From positions 2,542,001 to 2,606,000 of the forward strand of contig NZ_CP154799.1 of NCBI RefSeq assembly GCF_050920705.1: 64,000 nucleotides of DNA, given 5' to 3'. Within the stretch, counting starts at the first letter, position 1. Every line of letters begins with the position of its first letter. The translations under genes and the position numbers were made by a program. Under the pieces are notes generated by a model. It had not been told where the DNA came from and ran no database searches. It worked only from the letters and a program-made list of their open reading frames with translations. Shown here in pieces: positions 9,562 to 16,516 of this stretch. Source of the DNA: Regnicoccus_A sp014224355 (GTDB taxonomy: Bacteria; Cyanobacteriota; Cyanobacteriia; PCC-6307; Cyanobiaceae).

Positions 9562-9843
9562 ATGGCCTCCTTCACGATCACCCTCGAAGACGGCAAGTCG
9601 TTCAGTTGCCCCGACGACCAGTACATCCTCGATGCCGCCGAGGAGCAGTCGATCGATCTGCCCTACTCCTGCCGCGCAGGGGCCTGCAGCACCTGTGCCG
9701 GCAAGATCCTCTCCGGCAGCGTCGACCAGTCGGACCAGAGCTTCCTTGATGACGAGCAGATCGCCGAAGGCTTCGCGCTGCTCTGCGTCAGCTATCCACT
9801 CTCAGACTGCACGATCAAGCCCAACGTCGAAGACGACCTCTGA
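9562..9843 (+). CDS. petF: plant-type [2Fe-2S] ferredoxin
   Basis: Soluble electron carrier that accepts electrons from photosystem I and passes them to FNR and other ferredoxin-dependent enzymes. It has 93 residues. The cluster-binding pattern is complete: SCRAGACSTCAGK supplies three cysteines and LLCVSYP the fourth. The acidic C-terminus (NVEDDL) and the SVDQSDQSFLDDEQI segment are typical of photosynthetic ferredoxin I. It is transcribed alone, divergently from pntA-1 and convergently with the malic enzyme gene. Other ferredoxin paralogues may exist in the genome, so whether this is the main PetF is an inference from its canonical sequence. Confidence 0.92.
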   Translation: MASFTITLEDGKSFSCPDDQYILDAAEEQSIDLPYSCRAGACSTCAGKILSGSVDQSDQSFLDDEQIAEGFALLCVSYPLSDCTIKPNVEDDL

Positions 9844-9873
9844 AGCCGGCCCTGGAGGCAGACGACCAGCGGT

Positions 9874-11544
9874 TCAGATCGCCTCCAGATCCCTGTAGGC
9901 CGCCGACCAGGTGGCCTGATCGAGCCGCTCCATCGCTTCTTCGGCCGTGGCGGCCCGGCTGGCGAGGCCCTCCCGCACCGCCGCCAGCGCCACGGCTTCG
10001 GCAACGGCTCGCGACACCGGCCGCACCTCCGTCAGCTCGGGCATCAGCGGTGCGCTGGAATCCTGGGAAGCTGGAATCCGATCAGCCAGGGCGTCGAGCC
10101 CGGCATCGATCATCGCTTCGCTCACCTGCACGGCCCCCACCGCCACGCTGGCGAAACCCAGACCGGGAAACAGGAAACAGTTGTTGCACTGCCCGATCCG
10201 GCGATGGCTCCCCTGCCAGGCCACCGGCTCGAAGGGGCTGCCGCTGGCCACCAGGGCCCGACCTGCCGTCCAGTCGTAGAGATCGGCGGGGGCGGCCTCA
10301 GCCAGGCGCGTGGGATTGGAGAGCGGCAAAATGATTGGCCGCTCCACCGCCGCGGCCATCGTTTCCACCACCGTGCGGGTGAAGGCTCCGGCCACGGTGG
10401 AGGTGCCGATCAGCACGGTGGGTTTCACCCCCCGCACCACCTCCAGGAGGCCGATCCGGCCGGATTGATCGCGCCCGTACGACTCCCGCTCCGACGGATC
10501 CCTGGCCAGGGCCCTGGCCATGGGGGTGAGGCCGGGCTGATCCGCCAGCACCAGACCCTCGCGATCGATGGCCCAGAGGCGTCGGCGCGCCTCAACCTCA
10601 CTCAGGCCGGCCCTGGTGAGCAGGCGTACCAGGCCTTCGGCGATGCCGCAGCCAGCAGTTCCCGCCCCGAACACCACGATGCGGTGGTCCTCCAGCCGCA
10701 GGCCGGCGCCTCGGGAGGCCGCCTGCACCACCGCGCAGGCCACCCCGCGGGTGCCCTGGATGTCGTCGTTGAAGCTGGGCACCCGTTCGCGGTACTCCGC
10801 CAGGAGCTGGTGGGCATGACTGGTGCCGAAGTCCTCCCAGTGCAGCAGAGCCCCTGGAAACAACCGTTGCAGAGCCTCCACGGTGCTGCTCAGGAAACGG
10901 TCGTAGTCGGAGCCATCGAGGCGAGGGTGACGCCAGCCGGGATAGAAGGGATTCTCCAGCAGCCCGGGGCGATCCGTGCCCACATCCAGCACCAGGGGCA
11001 GCACCCGGGAGGGATCCAGGCCGGAGCAGAGGGTGTAGACGGCCAGCTTGCCCAGGCAGATCTCGATGCCGCCGATGCCCTGATCACCGATGCCGAGGAT
11101 CCCCTGGGAGTCGGTGATCAGGATCAGATCCACCTGCTCTGGCGCCGCCTGGCGCAGCACCGTGTCGATCCTCTCCAGATCCGGTGCCGCCAGGAACACA
11201 CCCTCAGAGGGGGAGCGGTGATCGAGGCTGAAGCGCTGGATCGCCGAACCCACGGTGGGGGTGTACACGATCGGCATCACCGCCTCGATGTGATCCTCCA
11301 GGAAGCGATGGAAGAGGGTGAGGTTCGTCTGGCGCAGGGCCACGGCGAAGCGGAACCGCTCCAGGTCGCTGCCAAGACCGAGAAAGGCCTGCCAATGGCG
11401 CTCCACCTGCAGCTCCAGGCTCTCCACCGCATGGGGCAGCAGGCCATCGAGCCCGAACGCCAGGCGTTCGCGGCGGCTGAAGGCCGTTCCCTTGTTGAGG
11501 GAGGGATCGGCGAGGAGGTTGCGGCCCCGCAGGCGGGTGCTCAC
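9874..11544 (-). CDS. malic enzyme (malate dehydrogenase, decarboxylating)
   Basis: Converts malate to pyruvate and CO2 with reduction of NAD or NADP. It has 556 residues, the full length for the MaeA/SfcA type. Visible motifs are MPIVYTPTVGSAIQ, the dinucleotide and malate-site segment TDSQGILGIGDQGIGGIEI, EDFGTSHAHQLL, SFNDDIQGTRGVA with metal-binding Asp residues, the second Rossmann motif VFGAGTAGCGIAEGL, and PLSNPTRLAEA. The start is GTG at 11544. Cofactor preference cannot be decided by eye. It stands alone between ferredoxin and a MAPEG protein gene. Confidence 0.93.
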   Translation of the reverse strand: MSTRLRGRNLLADPSLNKGTAFSRRERLAFGLDGLLPHAVESLELQVERHWQAFLGLGSDLERFRFAVALRQTNLTLFHRFLEDHIEAVMPIVYTPTVGSAIQRFSLDHRSPSEGVFLAAPDLERIDTVLRQAAPEQVDLILITDSQGILGIGDQGIGGIEICLGKLAVYTLCSGLDPSRVLPLVLDVGTDRPGLLENPFYPGWRHPRLDGSDYDRFLSSTVEALQRLFPGALLHWEDFGTSHAHQLLAEYRERVPSFNDDIQGTRGVACAVVQAASRGAGLRLEDHRIVVFGAGTAGCGIAEGLVRLLTRAGLSEVEARRRLWAIDREGLVLADQPGLTPMARALARDPSERESYGRDQSGRIGLLEVVRGVKPTVLIGTSTVAGAFTRTVVETMAAAVERPIILPLSNPTRLAEAAPADLYDWTAGRALVASGSPFEPVAWQGSHRRIGQCNNCFLFPGLGFASVAVGAVQVSEAMIDAGLDALADRIPASQDSSAPLMPELTEVRPVSRAVAEAVALAAVREGLASRAATAEEAMERLDQATWSAAYRDLEAI

Positions 11545-11605
11545 GGGGGTGATCGGGGGAGCCAGGGGGATTCAGCAACCTGGCAGCGGAGCGTAGGCCA
11601 GCAGC

Positions 11606-11998
11606 TCAGAGCAGGCGCATCAGGCAGCCCACCAGGGCCATCACCAGCAGCAGCGCCGAAGCGATGAAGCTGATGGCGAATCCCGGGGCCCGCTGCTCCG
11701 GAGCCCGCAGATACCCCACGGCATAGAGCACCCGACCCAGCACCCAGAGGCCCCCGAGCACCGAGGCCACGGTGGGATTGGAGACCAGCACCGCCAACCA
11801 GAAAGCCGGCAGGAACACCGCCAGCTGCTCCAGGGTGTTCTGCTGCACCCGAACGGCCCGCTCAAAGGCCGGCGGTCCGGTCATCAGCGGTGGCTTCACC
11901 CCATCGCGCAGGCGCGCACGGCCCACCTGCATGGCAGTGGCCTGAAAGGTGATCACGGCCAGCAGGGTGATCAGCCCGGGCAGGGGGGCAATGGTCAT
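11606..11998 (-). CDS. MAPEG-family membrane protein
   Basis: Integral membrane protein of about 130 residues with four hydrophobic segments. It carries the MAPEG family signature FERAVRVQQNTLEQLAVFLP and a GGLWVLGRVLYAVGYL block. The family includes glutathione-using and eicosanoid enzymes in eukaryotes; bacterial members are mostly uncharacterised and some have glutathione transferase or peroxidase activity. I chose ATG 11998; an in-frame TTG at 12007 is the alternative. It is followed upstream on the same strand by another small membrane protein (12010-12189), separated by 11 bases, so the two may be co-transcribed. Confidence 0.85.
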   Translation of the reverse strand: MTIAPLPGLITLLAVITFQATAMQVGRARLRDGVKPPLMTGPPAFERAVRVQQNTLEQLAVFLPAFWLAVLVSNPTVASVLGGLWVLGRVLYAVGYLRAPEQRAPGFAISFIASALLLVMALVGCLMRLL

Positions 11999-12009
11999 GG
12001 AGCTCAAAC

Positions 12010-12189
12010 TCAGCCCAGCGACCCACCATGACCCACGGCGGCCACTCCAGCCAGGACTGCCACCATCACCGCCATGGCGATGACGGCCCAGGAGACATGG
12101 CTGCGGGCTTCCATCGCAGGTTCACTGCCCTGGATCGGCATTTCCTCGGCATAGAGATTGTCGTGGTTTTCTAGATCGTGGGTATGCAT
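12010..12189 (-). CDS. small single-pass membrane protein (59 aa)
   Basis: Small gene that is easily missed. It starts with ATG at 12189 and ends with TGA at 12010-12012. The N-terminal half is acidic and polar (MHTHDLENHDNLYAEEMPIQ). One hydrophobic helix follows (SWAVIAMAVMVAVLAGVAAVG), then a short GHGGSLG tail. The composition is typical of small cyanobacterial thylakoid or membrane peptides, but I do not recognise the family. It lies 11 bases upstream of the MAPEG gene on the same strand, which suggests one transcript. Confidence 0.55.
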   Translation of the reverse strand: MHTHDLENHDNLYAEEMPIQGSEPAMEARSHVSWAVIAMAVMVAVLAGVAAVGHGGSLG

Positions 12190-12358
12190 GAAGGCTCCAT
12201 GAGCTGCCTCCAGCGTGGCCGCAACTGGCGGGTCCTGCCTCTGGAAGCAGGCAGTTGTGACAGAGCTTTGCCGATGTTGACGTGCCCCACATCAACAGCA
12301 ACAAAAGCGAATCAAGCGAGAGCGATCAACGAGGGTGATCGCCGCACAGGGCGTGGCC

Positions 12359-12478
12359 TCAGCGCAGGGAACGGATCAGGCCCCGTCGCCGCAGTTCCCG
12401 GGCGAACTCGCTGGAGAGCCGGTCCCTGGCCAGCGCGGCACGCCAGCGGCCGTACCAGTCGAGGCAACGCAACACCAC
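12359..12478 (-). CDS. possible small basic protein (39 aa or a little longer)
   Basis: An open frame reads VVLRCLDWYGRWRAALARDR then a basic C-terminus RRRGLIRSLR. Its preceding in-frame residues (LKPFLQVLFLTW) are hydrophobic and look coding. There is no ATG in the open stretch; the GTG at 12478 is the first usual start, and the upstream limit is an in-frame stop near 12555. It could be a short membrane-anchored protein whose true start is non-standard or hidden by a base error. Support is weak. Confidence 0.3.
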   Translation of the reverse strand: MVLRCLDWYGRWRAALARDRLSSEFARELRRRGLIRSLR

Positions 12479-12543
12479 CCAGGTGAGAAACAGAACCTGC
12501 AGAAAGGGTTTCAGGGTCGGGGCGACCGGGCTCTGGTAGCAAG

Positions 12544-13092
12544 TTAGGCGCCCTCAAGGCCCGTGTCATCAGCGCCATCGAGGGTCCAGAGCGCCAGGCC
12601 ACCGCCACGACCCCTGGCCGCCAACCAACCCCTGGCCCTTCCGCCACCGATCAGCGCAAAGAACGGCAGCACCCCGGCCCGCTGCTGCGCGAACGGGAGC
12701 GGATGGGGCAGCAGACGGTCGAGGGGCCGCCAGGGGCCCAGCGCCAGGCAGAGGCGCTCGAAGCGGAAGAGCAACAGCGGCCGTTTGCCCTCCAGACGCG
12801 CCTGCCCCGAGAAGGTCAGCACGAGGCCTCCCAGCTGAACGCTGTTGTGGATGGCCAGCTCGGCCAGCTCCTGTCCGGGCCCAGGGGCTTCGATCACCAG
12901 CCGTGCACCCAGTCCACGCAGGAGACCACTGGCCAGGCCAGCGGGCCGCTCACTCCCCCGCGGCCAAGTGCGCTGCAGACGCCAGGGCCCGATCAGCTGG
13001 TCAACCTTCAGGCCACTGCCCTGGCGGCGGCTGATCCTCTCCATCTCGAGCAGCTCCGCCGCTTCGGGGCTGCGGGTCAGTGTCAGGTCCAT
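12544..13092 (-). CDS. PAP/fibrillin-like protein (tentative)
   Basis: 182-residue soluble protein. The order of features resembles the plastid-lipid-associated protein (fibrillin) fold: an early IGPWRLQRTW strand, a central hydrophobic barrel-like region (HNSVQLGGLVLTFSGQARL, LLLFRFERLCLAL) and a C-terminal GWLAARGRGGGLALW that matches the family's RG..G.l.v ending. Fibrillins sit on thylakoid lipid domains and help with photoprotection and quinone or lipid handling. Start ATG 13092 avoids a long unlikely N-terminal extension. Similarity is only by pattern, so function is tentative; a cyanobacteria-specific hypothetical protein is the alternative. Confidence 0.5.
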   Translation of the reverse strand: MDLTLTRSPEAAELLEMERISRRQGSGLKVDQLIGPWRLQRTWPRGSERPAGLASGLLRGLGARLVIEAPGPGQELAELAIHNSVQLGGLVLTFSGQARLEGKRPLLLFRFERLCLALGPWRPLDRLLPHPLPFAQQRAGVLPFFALIGGGRARGWLAARGRGGGLALWTLDGADDTGLEGA

Positions 13093-13235
13093 ACCAGGCC
13101 TCCATGGGGGCTTGGCCGGGGCCCACCCCTTGAAGGGATCCTGGCTGAGCCCCCTGGAAGGTGGGGACAGCTCCGGGCCATGGCCCATTGCCTGCGCCGG
13201 CAAGACCGGTATGACCAGTCCCCTGCACCGAGGCG

Positions 13236-13817
13236 ATGGGTCAAACCGGACGCAAGGCCACCCGCTGGGCGGCCCATCCCATGGCCTGCGCCATGGCCTG
13301 GGCGTTCACGCTCATGGCCGGGGCGGGAGCCTCCGCCCGTCTGGCTCCGGGCAGGGTTGGGCATCCTTCACCCCGGCAGGACGCCGTCTTCACCCTCAAG
13401 CGCGGTCCACGCCACCTCCCCGCCACAGGTGATCCGGTCTGGCAGCTGCAACTGGACGTTCCAGGGCAGAGGAGCCGCAGCTTCGAGGCCCTGGTGGGCA
13501 GGGCCTCCCGTCAGGGAGCGGATCGACACCGGCTGGGCAGCCAGGCGCCCCTGCCGCCTGGGCGTTACCGGCTCACCGACATCAGCGCCATCGAACCCGA
13601 CGATCCCGTGGAACTCGGGCGGGTGCTCTGGATCGGGCTGGAGCCACAGTTCCCCACGGCGCGCCTTGGCCTGGGAATCCACCACGATCCAAGCGCGGGG
13701 CTGGGCCCCGAAAGCGGCACCGATGGCTGCATCGGACTGATCCGCGGCGACGATCTGCGCAGGCTGGCGACACTGCTGGAGGACAGCGGCACCCGGGAGC
13801 TTGTGGTGATCCAGTGA
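13236..13817 (+). CDS. exported L,D-transpeptidase-like (YkuD) protein
   Basis: 193-residue protein with an N-terminal export-type hydrophobic stretch (MACAMAWAFTLMAGAGASA; the start could be 13236 or ATG 13281) and a YkuD-like domain. The active-site region reads GIHHDPSAG followed by SGTDGCIGL, matching the family's His-Gly ... Ser-x-Gly-Cys arrangement with the catalytic Cys kept. The usual Arg after Cys-Ile/Val is replaced by Gly. L,D-transpeptidases cross-link peptidoglycan or attach lipoproteins in the periplasm. Because of the Arg loss the enzyme may be divergent. It converges with the PfkB kinase gene. Confidence 0.65.
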   Translation: MGQTGRKATRWAAHPMACAMAWAFTLMAGAGASARLAPGRVGHPSPRQDAVFTLKRGPRHLPATGDPVWQLQLDVPGQRSRSFEALVGRASRQGADRHRLGSQAPLPPGRYRLTDISAIEPDDPVELGRVLWIGLEPQFPTARLGLGIHHDPSAGLGPESGTDGCIGLIRGDDLRRLATLLEDSGTRELVVIQ

Positions 13818-13839
13818 CGGCGACATCCACGGGTCCGGT

Positions 13840-14721
13840 TCACGCCACACCGCGGCGGGCGCGCCACTGGGAGGCATAGGCTCCGCGCCCATCAAGGGCG
13901 GCCGAGCCGCAGCGGCAGGCCAGTTCCAGGGCGGCTGGCCGCTCCCAGCCGGCGGCCAGGGCCGCCGTGAAACCCGCCGCGAAGCTGTCGCCGGCGCCAT
14001 AGGCATCCACCGGTGGATCCCTGCGCTCAAGGGCGGCAAAGCGGCCTCCGGGAACCGTGAAGCCGCCCTGCTCGGCCTCGGTGGCCACATAGAGGCGAGG
14101 AGCGGGGCTGAGGTCCCCGGGCTGGTAACGCTCCGCGCGATCACGGGCGCTGCCGATCAGGGCGTCGAGCTGGACACCGGCGGCCTGCAGCACAGGCAGT
14201 CGCACGCGGGGGGTGGCCGCCAGCACCCGCCCATGGCGGGCCAGCCGCAGGGCGGCCACATCGGCAGCGGTCACGAACACCCCGTCGCAGGCGGCCAGCT
14301 CCGGCCAGGGCAGGGGATCGCTGGCGGCAGGAGCAAGCCGCTCGCCGATCACGGTGATAGTGCGCTCCCCGCTGGCCTCCACGAAGGTGATCGCCCGACG
14401 GGTGGGGGCCTCGCGCCAGGCCACGTGCAGCTCCAGCCCCATGGCACGGAGCTCAGCGGCGGCCCTCTCTCCGAGGGCATCGCGGCCCAGGGCGGTGAAG
14501 AAGGCCACTGGATGGTCCGTGAGCCTGCTGAACTGAGCGGCCACCACGGCGCCGCCACCGGCGGGTTGCTCCAGGGTCTCGAGAGCATGCTGGATCTGGC
14601 CCGCCAGCGGCAGGTGTTCCACCGTCACGAAGCTGACCCACTCCACGTGGCCCACCACCGCCAGTCGCAGGGGCGGCAGGGGCGGCAGACTCCACGACCG
14701 GGACGGGAACGCGACGGACAT
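13840..14721 (-). CDS. PfkB-family carbohydrate kinase
   Basis: Ribokinase-type sugar or nucleoside kinase of 293 residues. The N-terminal substrate region includes the GGGAVVAAQFSRL glycine signature. The C-terminal signature DAYGAGDSFAAGFTAAL holds the catalytic Asp and the anion hole. The exact substrate is not readable from motifs; cyanobacterial members include fructokinase-like and adenosine-kinase-like proteins. The protein lacks a membrane segment and should be cytoplasmic. It is convergent with the L,D-transpeptidase-like gene (22 bases between stops) and divergent from a small membrane peptide. Confidence 0.88.
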   Translation of the reverse strand: MSVAFPSRSWSLPPLPPLRLAVVGHVEWVSFVTVEHLPLAGQIQHALETLEQPAGGGAVVAAQFSRLTDHPVAFFTALGRDALGERAAAELRAMGLELHVAWREAPTRRAITFVEASGERTITVIGERLAPAASDPLPWPELAACDGVFVTAADVAALRLARHGRVLAATPRVRLPVLQAAGVQLDALIGSARDRAERYQPGDLSPAPRLYVATEAEQGGFTVPGGRFAALERRDPPVDAYGAGDSFAAGFTAALAAGWERPAALELACRCGSAALDGRGAYASQWRARRGVA

Positions 14722-14776
14722 CCAGGCTCAGAGGGTGCTTCAGGATGGCAACTCCTCCACCGGCTCCCCCACGGCC

Positions 14777-14908
14777 ATGGCCCCGAAGGACCGCTCTGCC
14801 ACCACAGTCAAGCTTCAGATCGCCGGTGCAGTGTTTCTGCCGCTGCTCCTGCTGGGGTTGTGGCTGAATTCGCTCGGTTTCTTCAGCCCACCGCTTCCGG
14901 GGGGCTGA
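14777..14908 (+). CDS. small single-pass membrane peptide (43 aa)
   Basis: Short open frame from ATG 14777 (or GTG 14735 in frame) to TGA 14906-14908. It reads MAPKDRSATTVKLQIAGAVF, then a leucine-rich membrane helix (LPLLLLGLWLNSLGFF) and ends SPPLPGG. The charged start, single helix and short tail resemble cyanobacterial photosynthetic or membrane peptides. I do not recognise the family. It lies between the divergent kinase gene and an exported protein gene. Confidence 0.45.
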   Translation: MAPKDRSATTVKLQIAGAVFLPLLLLGLWLNSLGFFSPPLPGG

Positions 14909-15052
14909 AGGATGTGCTGAACCACGTGCCGAGCAGGGATGGCCCCATGGCATCAGGGGCTGAACGAAGAGGTGAAACGATTTCTGCCTGGGCCCGACCC
15001 TCTTGGTACGTTGAATTCAGGTTGATGGCTGCAGGCTGCAACCCTTAACCCC

Positions 15053-15574
15053 ATGTCTCCACGACTGCAAACCCTGCCCATGTCTCTACGTCAGTTTCTG
15101 TTGCGCGGCGGCATTGTCGTGGCGGCATTGTTCTCCACCGGTCTCCTGAGCGCCGGAGAAGCGAAAAGCGAGGTTCTTTACCGCCTCACCACCCAGTGCA
15201 GTGTCAAGGGTGGTGACTCCAAAGCCTGTATCGTCGAGGCCGTCAATGAGGGAGGCTCCACCCTCTACCGACACAAGATCGGCACAGAGGCCTTGACCGT
15301 CCGAGTCAGAGATGAACCCGTGCGTATGGATCGCTGGGCTCAAGACACGAAGTCGTGGTCGCCTGTTCAGCGGGCCGAGGTCCGCTTCTCGACGAACACC
15401 ATCTGTTACGACGGCACCGATCTGTGTGTCATCAACCCCAACTATCTCAACAGCGTCCGCCAGGCCCGTCCCGTCCTGATGAAAGACCGTGACCACGTGA
15501 TGGTCCACTTCGGCGAAGACGGCCGGGTCGATGCCAGCTGCTACGACGACGGCTGCAAGGTGGTGAGCCAATGA
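15053..15574 (+). CDS. exported hypothetical protein, coupled to the Asn/Arg-repeat protein
   Basis: 173-residue protein with a clear signal peptide (basic MSLRQFLLRGG then IVVAALFSTGLLSAGEAKS), so it is periplasmic or exported. The mature part is a small beta-rich domain with six cysteines (QCSVKGGDSKACIVEA, TICYDGTDLCV, SCYDDGCKVV) that could form disulfides. The start is ATG 15053, or ATG 15080, which gives a cleaner signal peptide. The stop overlaps the start of the next gene by four bases (ATGA), so the two are translationally coupled and probably work in the same compartment. No family recognised. Confidence 0.7.
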   Translation: MSPRLQTLPMSLRQFLLRGGIVVAALFSTGLLSAGEAKSEVLYRLTTQCSVKGGDSKACIVEAVNEGGSTLYRHKIGTEALTVRVRDEPVRMDRWAQDTKSWSPVQRAEVRFSTNTICYDGTDLCVINPNYLNSVRQARPVLMKDRDHVMVHFGEDGRVDASCYDDGCKVVSQ

Positions 15575-16494
15575 AAGAAACTGCTGGATTGGGCCTGCTG
15601 CTCTCGTGTGTCCTCGCCCTGCCCGCTGGCGCAACCCTTGCGCTGGAGAAGCCTGGTGAGTCTGGCCACGGAGTCAGCCAAGCTGAGCTGATTGCACGAG
15701 GGGGCGGTCGCGGCGGTGGTGGCCGAAGCGGGGGTGGCAGTCGTGGAGGCGGCGGCAGTCGCGGCGGAGGCGGTGGGGGCTCCCGAGCCCGTAGCGGCTT
15801 CAGCCGCTCCGGCTCGAGTCTGAACAGGGGCAACACACGTCCGAGTGGTGGCTGGAGCAACAGGGTGTCCTCGCCCTCGGCACGGCCGTCGATCCAACGG
15901 CCTTCAGGGTCCAGCGGCGTCAGCCGTGATGGCAATCGCGGCAGCAACCGGACCACCAACCGCGACATGAACCGAAACGTCAACCGGGATGCGAATCGGA
16001 ATGTCAACCGGAACCGGGATTTGAACCGGAACGTCAACCGAAACGTGAACTGGAACGCGAATCGGCGTGTGAACATCAACAATGTCAACGTGAATGCCGG
16101 CTGGGCTCGCCCGGGCTGGGGCGTGGCGCGGCCGTGGAATCACGGCTGGTACGGCGGATGGTCGTCTCCCAGCTGGGGATGGTGGGGAGCAAGAGCCGCA
16201 ACCTGGGGTGTGGCCTCCCTGGCCACGGCAGCCATCATCAACAGTGCCGTTGATAACGCGGTGAGCACCAACACCACCTACATCGTGGTGCCCAACACCG
16301 ACTACCAGTTGCTGTACGGCTCCGTTCAGCCCTCGGGCTCCCAGGGTGTCAGCTTCGCTGTCACCGCTGATGGGAGCACCTACCAGCTCTCAGCCGACTG
16401 CAACCGTGGCCTGCTGGATGGCCGGGAACCGACCAGCGCCTCTGAAGCAGAACTGCTCAATGCCGCCTGCCAGGTTGCCTTCGGATCCGCCTGA
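15571..16494 (+). CDS. exported Gly-rich and Asn/Arg-repeat protein
   Basis: 307-residue exported protein built from distinct blocks: a signal peptide (LGLLLSCVLALPAGATLA), a Gly/Arg/Ser-rich linker (residues ~44-75), a Ser/Arg region, an Asn/Arg repeat region (about residues 125-172, units such as NRNVNRD), a Trp/Gly-rich segment (WGVARPWNHGWYGGW), a hydrophobic Ala helix (VASLATAAIINSAVDNAV), and a C-terminal domain with two Cys. Similar layouts occur in secreted bacterial proteins of unknown role. The repeats could bind surfaces, anions or nucleic acids, but this is a guess. It is coupled to the upstream exported protein by a four-base overlap. Confidence 0.75.
   Translation: MKETAGLGLLLSCVLALPAGATLALEKPGESGHGVSQAELIARGGGRGGGGRSGGGSRGGGGSRGGGGGGSRARSGFSRSGSSLNRGNTRPSGGWSNRVSSPSARPSIQRPSGSSGVSRDGNRGSNRTTNRDMNRNVNRDANRNVNRNRDLNRNVNRNVNWNANRRVNINNVNVNAGWARPGWGVARPWNHGWYGGWSSPSWGWWGARAATWGVASLATAAIINSAVDNAVSTNTTYIVVPNTDYQLLYGSVQPSGSQGVSFAVTADGSTYQLSADCNRGLLDGREPTSASEAELLNAACQVAFGSA
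15943..16098 (+). repeat. degenerate 12-base repeats encoding Asn-Arg units
   Basis: Tandem, imperfect units close to AACCGGAACGTC repeat through this stretch of the exported protein gene. They encode Asn-Arg-x-x tetrapeptides (NRNV, NRDM, NRDA, NRDL). The unit length is a multiple of three, so copy number can change without breaking the frame. Both Asn and Arg codons vary between units, which shows the array is old or under protein-level selection. Confidence 0.75.
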
Positions 16495-16513
16495 GCCTTG
16501 CCATTGGAGGCTC
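16493..16513. terminator. hairpin between convergent genes
   Basis: Perfect stem GAGCCT (16493-16498) and AGGCTC (16508-16513) with a nine-base loop. It lies across the stop of the Asn/Arg-repeat gene and just before the stop of bicA on the other strand. A hairpin shared by two converging genes fits a bidirectional terminator. There is no clear T-run on either side, so termination is only inferred. Confidence 0.35.
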
Positions 16514-16516
16514 GGC

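Noticed and set aside
10204..11667. Plus-strand open frame of nearly 490 codons opposite malic enzyme
   Set aside because: The minus strand shows complete malic enzyme motifs; the plus reading is a composition artefact.
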